Shown piece by piece: positions 27,162-34,095 of a DNA stretch of 64,000 bases. Made by a program: the position numbers and the translations under genes. This DNA comes from Streptomyces sp. NRRL F-5123 (GTDB lineage Bacteria; Actinomycetota; Actinomycetes; Streptomycetales; Streptomycetaceae): assembly GCF_000721495.1 (NCBI RefSeq), contig NZ_JOHY01000047.1:1-64000 (forward strand). The letters are read 5' to 3'. The notes beneath the pieces were generated by a model. That model did not search any database and was not told the origin of the DNA. It saw only the letters and a list, made by a program, of their open reading frames with translations. The stretch's first letter is position 1, and the number at the start of each line of letters is the position of its first letter.

Positions 27162-27615
27162 TCCGCTATACGTTTATTAACGGCGGGAGTCCCGCCCTGC
27201 CCCTCGCGCTGCCGGCTTTCCGCCGCGAGGGTTTCCCGCGCCTGCGGCGCGGGTGTTTCCCACCGCCGCCACCCGTGCGAGTAGGACGAGGACGTCGGCT
27301 TTCTGTCCACTCGTGGGCCGTCGGGGGCGACCCGCAGTCCCCGAAAACAGCGCCCCCACCGGCAGGCAGCCGCCGACGAGACCTGGGAGGGGGACGATCC
27401 GGGGGTGCCCCCGCAGGAACGCGCTTCCCAGCCCCTAAGCCATTTCGGATGACGGCGAACGCGCATTCCGAGGAGGCACCCCCGGAGTGGCACCCGACCA
27501 AGCCCCGACAGGGGGCGCCCGCCGGGCACACCGGGGCCGGGGGCTGCATCCGATGTGCGGCCGGCGCCGCGTGGGCGCGACCAGCCCCCACCAGGAGACG
27601 ATCGCGCACCCCACC
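27162..27615. other. 450-bp intergenic stretch without a convincing gene
   Basis: Reading frames exist on both strands but none shows normal codon-position bias, domain resemblance or a ribosome site. Small hairpins are present: ggcgggagtcccgcc (27182-27196) and cccgcgcc-tgc-ggcgcggg (27235-27253). The composition and long open frames on both strands suggest an intergenic repeat of a type common in Streptomyces, but I cannot test that. Confidence 0.4.
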
Positions 27616-28467
27616 TCATGACGCACCCCGCGGCGCCTTCTCCCCGTGAACCGAGACATACGTGGACGCCAGCCACGGAGCCAGCTCCTCAATGAGGAAG
27701 GCCAGGTCCGACGGGGCCTCCGACGGGGAGAGGGCCATCGACGCCGCGCGGTGCATGTCCTCACCCCGCGCGGGGTAATACGCGGCGAACACGGCGGCCT
27801 GCTCCCGCAGGGAGCTGGTCCAGCCGCCCCACCGCGGCATCACGAGGGTGAACCCGGTCCGGACGACCCGCCGGGCCGCACCCCGGCACAGCACGCGCCG
27901 CTCCGGGCCGGAGGAAGCCGCGGAGAAGCGATCGGCCCACCCGGGAAGGGCGAGCGCAAGATCCCCGTTGGTCTCCCGGGCGAGCAGCCCGTCCGGCCGG
28001 TACCGCGGCAGGGAATCCGCGAGGTCCTCCCCGAGCACCGGCGTGCACAGGCACGCCACGAAGAACCCGAGGTCGTACCGCTCCAGCTCGCTCAGCAGCG
28101 TCCCGGCATCGAAGAGCAGCAGCCCGACCCCGTCGATGACGGCGAATTCACGGTCGAGCGCACGGGAGAGCGCGTCCCCGGCGGCGCGGTCCGCCGCGGA
28201 AGGCGGCTGGTGGAGGACGACCACGAGGTCGAGGTCCGAGATCCCGGTGCGGGCCGTCCCGCGCGGGATGCTCCCGTAGACGTACGCGCTGTGCAGCCGC
28301 CCGCCGGGGAAGACCGCGGGGACCCGCGCGCGTACCGAGTCCAGGAGCGGCACGTACTCCGGCTGGACCCGCGCGAGCGAACCCTCGCGCAGGATCGTCC
28401 CGTCGGGCCCGAGCCCCCGCGCTCCCGCCGTACGCCGCGCGCCTTCCGAGCCCTCCACACCTTCCAT
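27616..28467 (-). CDS. Nucleotidyltransferase-domain protein (aminoglycoside adenylyltransferase-like)
   Basis: A 283-residue protein. Residues 45-90 contain the polymerase-beta-like nucleotidyltransferase signature YVYGSIPRGTARTGISDLDL: GS, then D-x-D for two metal ions. Residues 100-160 include a plausible third acid. The C-terminal half is helical, as in HEPN-like or kanamycin-type nucleotidyltransferases, but no substrate residues can be named. ATG 28467 gives the full domain; a GGAGG lies only a few bases upstream, so a GTG nine bases later is possible. Transcribed away from lon, with 162 bp between the starts, so a HAIR site there could affect both. Confidence 0.75.
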   Translation of the reverse strand: MEGVEGSEGARRTAGARGLGPDGTILREGSLARVQPEYVPLLDSVRARVPAVFPGGRLHSAYVYGSIPRGTARTGISDLDLVVVLHQPPSAADRAAGDALSRALDREFAVIDGVGLLLFDAGTLLSELERYDLGFFVACLCTPVLGEDLADSLPRYRPDGLLARETNGDLALALPGWADRFSAASSGPERRVLCRGAARRVVRTGFTLVMPRWGGWTSSLREQAAVFAAYYPARGEDMHRAASMALSPSEAPSDLAFLIEELAPWLASTYVSVHGEKAPRGAS

Positions 28468-28588
28468 GTCCTCCACGCTAGACCCGGCACGCAACCCGTT
28501 TTCCCAGCTCACAGCGTCGTCACTCGCCCGGCGCGGCCGATCGCCCAGAGCGAACACCCGGACGGGAACACCGGAGCCCTCCCGTGCA

Positions 28589-28607
28589 TTGAGTCCCGTG
28601 TACTCAA
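28589..28607 (+). promoter_or_regulatory. HAIR (HspR) operator upstream of lon
   Basis: TTGAGT-N7-ACTCAA at 28589-28607 matches the HspR-associated inverted repeat (CTTGAGT-N7-ACTCAAG) except for the outermost base on each side. It is 23 bases before the lon start. HspR repression of lon has been described in Streptomyces, so heat-shock control is expected here. Confidence 0.85.
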
Positions 28608-28629
28608 CTTGCTTGCCCGAGGAGCGATC

Positions 28630-31113
28630 ATGCCGATTGAGTCTGTTCCTTCCAACCCCGCCGATCCGTCGCTGACTCTGCCGGTCCTCCCTCTGGACGG
28701 GGAGGTCGTACTGCCCGGCATGGTCGTGCCGCTCGACCTCACCGACTCCGAGGTCCGCGCCGCCGTGGAGGCGGCGCAGTCCGCGCACCCGGCGGGGGCG
28801 GCGGGCAAGCCGCGTGTCCTGCTCGTGCCGCGGATCGACGGCAAGTACGCCGCCGTCGGAACGCTGGGCACCGTGGAGCAGGTCGGGCGGCTGTCCGACG
28901 GCGACCCCGGCGCGGTCATCAAGGGCCGCACCCGGGTGCGGATCGGCGCGGGCACGACCGGCCCGGGTGCCGCGCTGTGGGTCGAGGGCAAGGTCATCGA
29001 GGAGCCGGTGCCCGCGGAGTCGCCGGGCGCGGTGGCCGAGCTGATGAAGGAGTACAAGGCGCTGGCCACGAGCTGGCTGCGCAAGCGCGGCGCCTGGCAG
29101 GTCGTGGACCGCGTCCAGCAGATCGACGACGTGGGCCAGCTCGCCGACAACTCCGGCTACAGCCCCTTCCTGACCGCCGAGCAGCGCGTGGAGCTGCTGG
29201 AGACCACCGACCCGGTGGCGCGGCTGAAGCTGGCGGTGCAGCGGCTGCGCGACCACCTGGCCGAGCAGGACGTCGCGGAGACGATCCGCAAGGACGTCCA
29301 GGAGGGCATGGAGAAGCAGCAGCGCGAGTTCCTGCTGCGCCAGCAGCTGGAGGCGGTGCGCAAGGAGCTGTCGGAGCTGAACGGCGAGCCGGACGACGAG
29401 GCCGGCGACTACCGGGCCCGCGTCGAGGCCGCCGATCTGCCGGACGGCGTCCGGGAGGCGGCGCTGAAGGAGGTCGAGAAGCTGGAGCGGTCCTCCGACG
29501 CCTCGCCCGAGGGCAGCTGGATCCGCACCTGGCTGGACACGGTCCTGGAACTGCCGTGGAAGGTCACGACCGAGGACACGTACGACGTCGCGGGCGCGCG
29601 GGCGGTGCTGGACGCCGACCACGCGGGGCTGGACGACGTCAAGGAGCGCATCACCGAATACCTCGCGGTGCGCAAGCGCCGGGCCGACCGCGGCCTTGGC
29701 GTCGTCGGGGGCGGCCGGACGGAAGGGGCCGCGCGCAGCGCTTCGGGCAAGGGCGGTGGACGACGGGCGGGCGGCGCGGTGCTGGCCCTGGTGGGCCCGC
29801 CCGGCGTGGGCAAGACCTCGCTCGGCGAATCCGTCGCCCGCGCGATGGGGCGGAAGTTCGTCCGGGTCGCGCTCGGCGGCGTCCGCGACGAGGCGGAGAT
29901 CCGCGGCCACCGCCGTACGTACGTGGGCGCGCTGCCCGGGCGGGTCGTACGGGCGATCAAGGAGGCCGGGTCGATGAACCCGGTGGTGCTGCTCGACGAG
30001 ATCGACAAGGTCGGCTCCGACTACCGCGGCGACCCGGCCGCGGCGCTGCTGGAGGTCCTGGACCCGGCGCAGAACCACACCTTCCGCGACCACTACCTGG
30101 AAGTCGAGCTGGACCTGTCCGACGTCGTCTTCCTGGCCACCGCGAACGTCCTGGAGGCCATCCCCGAGCCGCTGCTGGACCGCATGGAGCTGGTGCGGCT
30201 GGACGGCTACACCGAGGACGAGAAGGTCGTCATCGCCCGCGACCACCTGCTGCCCCGGCAGCTGGAGCGCGCGGGCCTGGACGCCGACGAGGTGACCCTC
30301 GCGGAGGAGAGCCTGCGCAGGATCGCCGGCGAGTACACCCGCGAGGCGGGCGTGCGGAACCTGGAGCGCACGGTCGCGCGCATCCTGCGGAAGATCGCCG
30401 CGCGGAACGAGCTGGGCGAGCAGGAGCTGCCGTACACGGTGGGCCCGGACGACCTGCGCGGGCTCATCGGGCGCCCGCACCACGTGCCGGAATCCGCGCA
30501 GGACCCGCAGGAGCGGCGGACGGCGGTGCCGGGCGTCGCGACGGGCCTGGCCGTCACGGGCGCGGGCGGCGACGTGCTCTACATCGAGGCGTCGCTCGCC
30601 GACCCGGAGACCGGCGGGTCCGGGCTGCAGCTCACCGGGCAGCTGGGCGAGGTCATGAAGGAGTCGGCGCAGATCGCGCTGTCCTTCCTGCGCTCGCACG
30701 GCGCCGAGCTGGAGCTGCCGGTCGGCGACCTGAAGGAGCGCGGGGTGCACCTCCACGTCCCCGCGGGCGCGGTGCCCAAGGACGGCCCGAGCGCCGGTGT
30801 GACGATGACGACCGCGCTGGCCTCGCTGCTCTCCGGCCGCCGGGTGCGGCCCGACGTGGCCATGACCGGCGAGGTGTCGCTGACCGGGCGTGTGCTGCCG
30901 ATCGGCGGGGTCAAGCAGAAGCTGCTGGCCGCGCACCGCGCCGGGATCACCACCGTGGTGATCCCCAAGCGCAACGAACCCGACCTGGACGACGTGCCGG
31001 CCGAGATCCTGGACGTGCTCGACGTCCACCCGGTCAGCGACGTCCGGCAGGTGCTGGCGCTGGCCCTGGAGGCGGCCGCCGCGGACGTCCGCGGGGTCCC
31101 GGTCGCCGCCTGA
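28630..31113 (+). CDS. lon: ATP-dependent protease Lon
   Basis: An 827-residue cytoplasmic protease that degrades misfolded and regulatory proteins. Order: N-terminal substrate domain (LPVLPLDGEVVLPGMVVPLD), coiled-coil region about 190-260, AAA+ domain with Walker A GPPGVGKTS near residue 388 and VVLLDEIDKVGSDYRGDP, then the protease domain with the Ser-Lys dyad: Ser near 720 in KDGPSAGVTM and Lys near 762 in IGGVKQKLLAAHRAG. Start ATG has CGAGGAGCG upstream. A Gly/Arg-rich insertion (about 355-385: GGGRTEGAARSASGKGGGRR) lies just before Walker A and is longer than in E. coli Lon. Single gene, HAIR site before it and a strong terminator after it. Confidence 0.97.
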   Translation: MPIESVPSNPADPSLTLPVLPLDGEVVLPGMVVPLDLTDSEVRAAVEAAQSAHPAGAAGKPRVLLVPRIDGKYAAVGTLGTVEQVGRLSDGDPGAVIKGRTRVRIGAGTTGPGAALWVEGKVIEEPVPAESPGAVAELMKEYKALATSWLRKRGAWQVVDRVQQIDDVGQLADNSGYSPFLTAEQRVELLETTDPVARLKLAVQRLRDHLAEQDVAETIRKDVQEGMEKQQREFLLRQQLEAVRKELSELNGEPDDEAGDYRARVEAADLPDGVREAALKEVEKLERSSDASPEGSWIRTWLDTVLELPWKVTTEDTYDVAGARAVLDADHAGLDDVKERITEYLAVRKRRADRGLGVVGGGRTEGAARSASGKGGGRRAGGAVLALVGPPGVGKTSLGESVARAMGRKFVRVALGGVRDEAEIRGHRRTYVGALPGRVVRAIKEAGSMNPVVLLDEIDKVGSDYRGDPAAALLEVLDPAQNHTFRDHYLEVELDLSDVVFLATANVLEAIPEPLLDRMELVRLDGYTEDEKVVIARDHLLPRQLERAGLDADEVTLAEESLRRIAGEYTREAGVRNLERTVARILRKIAARNELGEQELPYTVGPDDLRGLIGRPHHVPESAQDPQERRTAVPGVATGLAVTGAGGDVLYIEASLADPETGGSGLQLTGQLGEVMKESAQIALSFLRSHGAELELPVGDLKERGVHLHVPAGAVPKDGPSAGVTMTTALASLLSGRRVRPDVAMTGEVSLTGRVLPIGGVKQKLLAAHRAGITTVVIPKRNEPDLDDVPAEILDVLDVHPVSDVRQVLALALEAAAADVRGVPVAA

Positions 31114-31137
31114 CGGCCCGTCGGAGCGCGTGAACGG

Positions 31138-31177
31138 CGTGTGGCCCTTTCCCCCGCGCGGGGGAAAGGGCCACACG
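31138..31177. terminator. 18-bp perfect hairpin, bidirectional terminator
   Basis: Arms 31138-31155 and 31160-31177 (cgtgtggccctttccccc and its complement) enclose GCGC. It lies 24 bases after lon and 19 bases after the convergent muramidase, so it can end both transcripts. Confidence 0.9.
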
Positions 31178-31196
31178 GCTGCGTGACGGGGCGGGC

Positions 31197-32063
31197 TCAG
31201 CCCTTGGCGTAGGCCTTCACGCGGTCCAGGGTGCCGTTGAACTTGTCCTGGTCGCCGGGGAAGGTGCCGGAGTCGGCCCACTGCCAGAACGTCTGGTAGC
31301 CCCAGCCGGTCGGCAGGGTGCCGACGGAGCTGGAGTAGCGGGCGATCCACAGCGCGTTCTTCGCCGCGAAGGCGCTGCTGTTGCCCGTGCAGGTGGTCCA
31401 CCAGCTGGTGGACGTGTAGATCGTCGGGTAGCGGCCGGTCTTGGCGTGGTATTCGTTCGAGAACGACTGGATCCAGCTCACCATGCCGCTCGCGGACTTG
31501 CCGTAGCAGGTGGCGCCGTACGGGTTGTACTCCATGTCCAGCGCGCCGGGCAGCGTCTTGCCGTCCGCCGACCATCCGCCGCCGTGCGCCACGAAGTAGT
31601 CGGCCTGCGCCGCGCCGCCCGACAGGTCGGGCAGCGCGAAGTGGTAGGAGCCGCGGACCATGCCGGCGTTGTAGGAGCCGTTGTACTGCTGCGCGAAGTA
31701 GGGGTTGGTGTAGGAGGTGCCCTCGGTCGCCTTGACGTACGCGAACTTCGCGCCCTTGGACCACGCGCCCGACCAGTTGACGTCGCCCTGGTAACTGGAG
31801 ACGTCCATGCCCGGGGTCTGGGTGACCGTGGGGGTGACCACGACCTTGGAGTCGCCGGCGGTGTCGGAACCCTCGTGGATCTTGATCTGCGAGCCCAGCC
31901 AGTCCAGGTCCGGGTGGGTCATGTGACCGGAGTCATCCGCGTGGGCCGTCCCGGGGGCGGCGAGAACCAGCGAGAGCATCGTGGCGAGGAGTCCGGTGAA
32001 CAGGGTGAGCCTGGCCCGGACCGAGCCGTTGCCGTGCATGACGGAGAGATCTCCGTGGGACAT
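31197..32063 (-). CDS. Secreted GH25 family lysozyme (muramidase)
   Basis: A 288-residue secreted enzyme that cleaves the MurNAc-GlcNAc bond of peptidoglycan. A signal peptide occupies residues 1-42 (RARLTLFTGLLATMLSLVLA, cut after AHA). The GH25 domain (about 78-285) starts GMDVSSYQGDVNW, with further catalytic-cleft residues in VKATEGTSYTNP and ALDMEYNP, and ends with FWQWADSGTFPGDQDKFNG. It resembles Streptomyces cellosyl. The ATG at 32063 has GGAGG 8 bases upstream; longer readings give no signal peptide at the N-terminus. Divergent from a MarR-family gene across 186 bp. Confidence 0.93.
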   Translation of the reverse strand: MSHGDLSVMHGNGSVRARLTLFTGLLATMLSLVLAAPGTAHADDSGHMTHPDLDWLGSQIKIHEGSDTAGDSKVVVTPTVTQTPGMDVSSYQGDVNWSGAWSKGAKFAYVKATEGTSYTNPYFAQQYNGSYNAGMVRGSYHFALPDLSGGAAQADYFVAHGGGWSADGKTLPGALDMEYNPYGATCYGKSASGMVSWIQSFSNEYHAKTGRYPTIYTSTSWWTTCTGNSSAFAAKNALWIARYSSSVGTLPTGWGYQTFWQWADSGTFPGDQDKFNGTLDRVKAYAKG

Positions 32064-32249
32064 GCGTGCCTCCAGATGGGGGACTCGGCATGACCTTGGG
32101 ATGGCCATGACAGATTGAGACGGAGCGTGGGGTGCTCCGTGCGGAAGGGGATCCTGTGACCGCCGTTGGTCTACTCCTGCGAAATACTTGATGTGCTGCG
32201 GAAACAACGGGTGTGAAGACAACTTTCAGGCGTGGAAAGCGGGAATGCT

Positions 32250-32723
32250 GTGACCGACGCGCGCAATGCGGCAGATGTGACGGGAGGGGACGCGTCGACG
32301 GAGGCCCTCGAACGCGAGCTGACCGTGCTCTTCCGGCGGGCCCGCGCGGCCTCGGGCGAGCTGGCCCGGGCCGTCCACCCGGACCTCGAACCCGCGGCCT
32401 ACGGGCTGCTCGTCCGGCTCCAGGAAGCGGAACCCGAACGGGCCACCGACCTCGCCTCCTACTTCGGCGTCGGCAAGGCGACGATGAGCAGGCAGCTGCG
32501 GGCACTTGAGGCCCTGGGGCTCGTCGCCCGCGAGCCCGATCCCGCGGACGGGCGGGCCTACCTCATGAGCCTCACGCCCGAGGGCCGCGCCCGCTTCACC
32601 CGCGTCCGCGACGCCCGCCGCGCCGCCTACGTCCGCCAGCTCGCGGCCTGGGCCCCGTCCGACCGCGCGGACCTCGCCCGCCTCCTCCACGCGCTGAACG
32701 AGTCCACCGCGGACATCCTCTGA
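32250..32723 (+). CDS. MarR-family transcriptional regulator
   Basis: A 157-residue regulator with a MarR winged helix: AAYGLLVRLQEAEPERATDL, recognition helix GVGKATMSRQLRALEALGLV, and wing REPDPADGRAYLMSLTPEG. GTG 32250 is preferred; GTG 32232 is in frame upstream and also possible. It is divergent from the GH25 gene, so it may regulate that gene or itself; no clean palindrome stands out in the 186-bp spacer. Ligand unknown. Confidence 0.9.
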   Translation: MTDARNAADVTGGDASTEALERELTVLFRRARAASGELARAVHPDLEPAAYGLLVRLQEAEPERATDLASYFGVGKATMSRQLRALEALGLVAREPDPADGRAYLMSLTPEGRARFTRVRDARRAAYVRQLAAWAPSDRADLARLLHALNESTADIL

Positions 32724-32830
32724 CGCATCCCCCGTTCGGGGGGCGCTCCGGGGTGCGACCTGAGCTGATTCGCGCAACCGGCCACCGGCGGAAGGTCCCG
32801 TGGCAAAGGGGACCACCCGTCACGGGGGGC

Positions 32831-33601
32831 TCAGAGCTCCAGCAGAAGCGCCGTCGCGTCGTCGAAGGGCTTGCCCCGCGGGGCGGCGGAGCCGTCGGGG
32901 TCCGCGGATTCCGCGGCGCGGACGCGGGCAAGGAGGGATTCGGGGCCGTGCTCGCGGAGGAGGGCGAAGGTCGACGCCCAGTCGTCGAGGTCGAAGACCT
33001 CGACCGCGCGCGCGGCCCCGTCGCTGAGCGCGGCCACTGCCCGCACCGCGCCCAATGGCATGCGCCCGCTCACCGCCTTCCCGGCGACGGCCGGATCCGC
33101 GGCGGCGGTGTAGAAGCCCCCCGGCAGGTTCCGCAGCGGAGCGACCCGGCGGCCCGCGGCGCGCAGCCGGTCGATCCGGTCGTCGAGGACGGCGGTCACC
33201 TTGCCGTCGGCGTCCTCCAGGAGCAGCACGGAGTCCGAGAGGACGAGATGCTCCAGCTCCGCCGCGCTCCACCGCACGGCCACGACGGTGGCTTGCGGCG
33301 TCAGAGGGTGAGAAAGGTCACACGTGCCACGGTGGGCGTCCGCCGTCACGCGGATCGCGTCGGACAGACACTCCTCAAGCGTCAGATCGTGCCGTGAAAC
33401 CGACAGCTCCAGCAGGTGGCCGCCGAGGCGTGCGGTGAACCAGGGGACGGAGTGCACGCAGTTCCCGTTGTCGGGCGGCGGGGTGACCCCGTCCAGCAGC
33501 ACCAGTGCCCCGCCGTGGCCCCCGGCGGGCATCGCGGCCGCCACGAAATCCTCGTTGGGCGCCCCGGGCGTCCCCGGCGCGGTCGCCGTCTCGATTCGCA
33601 T
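32831..33601 (-). CDS. PP2C-like phosphatase-domain protein
   Basis: A 256-residue protein resembling the PP2C family: NEDFVAAA near residue 20 (the N/E-D that binds metal), GGALVLLDGVTPP, and the C-terminal VAALSDGAARAVEVFDLDDW and PFDDATALLLEL blocks corresponding to SDG and DD metal motifs. Sequence between is diverged, so phosphatase activity is likely but not certain. ATG 33601 has GGGGAG just upstream. Divergent from the conservon operon by about 490 bp; any functional link is unproven. Confidence 0.8.
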   Translation of the reverse strand: MRIETATAPGTPGAPNEDFVAAAMPAGGHGGALVLLDGVTPPPDNGNCVHSVPWFTARLGGHLLELSVSRHDLTLEECLSDAIRVTADAHRGTCDLSHPLTPQATVVAVRWSAAELEHLVLSDSVLLLEDADGKVTAVLDDRIDRLRAAGRRVAPLRNLPGGFYTAAADPAVAGKAVSGRMPLGAVRAVAALSDGAARAVEVFDLDDWASTFALLREHGPESLLARVRAAESADPDGSAAPRGKPFDDATALLLEL

Positions 33602-34095
33602 GCTCCCCAGTGTGCGCGACGCGCATGTGCCACCCCCGGCAGGGCGCGGGCGGCTGCCCGGCGTGCCCGGCGGGCACACCGCCGTCGGGCCGTCCCCGGG
33701 CGGGCGCTGGGCGGGCGGCGGGCGGGCGGCGGGCGGGCGGCGGGCCCGTGCGGGATGCGGCGGTCCGCCCGCGTGCCCGGCAGGCGAACCGCCCCAACGC
33801 CCGTGAGGGCAGCGGCGAAGCGGAAGCGGACGCTGCGTCGGACCGGCCCGCGGAGGGAGGGCATCTTGGCAGAGGCGGGGGCCGCCGCGCCAGTACGGCC
33901 CCGTGACGGGAGGGACTGGTGGGCAACTCGGGGCACGTGCCGGGTTGTCCCCTGTGACGCCCGTGCGATTCACTCGTTCGGGTGTCCGGAGGAGGGAGGC
34001 GTGGCTCCCCTCCTGGCGGGACTGCAAGGGTCGGAACCACCCCTGCATATTCCCTGGGGAATCCCCCGCCGGCGATACGTGATTGCGAGCCCGAA
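33602..34095. other. Long intergenic region upstream of conservon, with 11-bp tandem repeat
   Basis: No convincing gene. An 11-bp unit gggcgggcggc is repeated four times at 33698-33741 (first copy with one change). A strong ribosome-site-like sequence (GGAGGAGGGAGG, about 33988-34000) precedes a GTG at 34001, but the frame read from there has no family resemblance. Promoters for the PP2C gene and for cvnA should lie in this interval. Confidence 0.5.
33698..33741. repeat. 11-bp tandem repeat, four copies
   Basis: Units at 33698-33708 (gggcgggcgct), 33709-33719, 33720-33730 and 33731-33741 (gggcgggcggc). G-runs could fold as a quadruplex on the plus strand. It lies about 100-140 bases upstream of the PP2C start. 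Confidence 0.85.

Noticed and set aside
28630..31764. Long minus-strand frame opposite lon joined to the nucleotidyltransferase
   Set aside because: Only the part from 28467 down shows protein-family motifs; the upstream part is the antisense of lon.
33698..33741. CRISPR-like array
   Set aside because: Units are 11 bp, contiguous, and without spacers; this is a simple G-rich tandem repeat.
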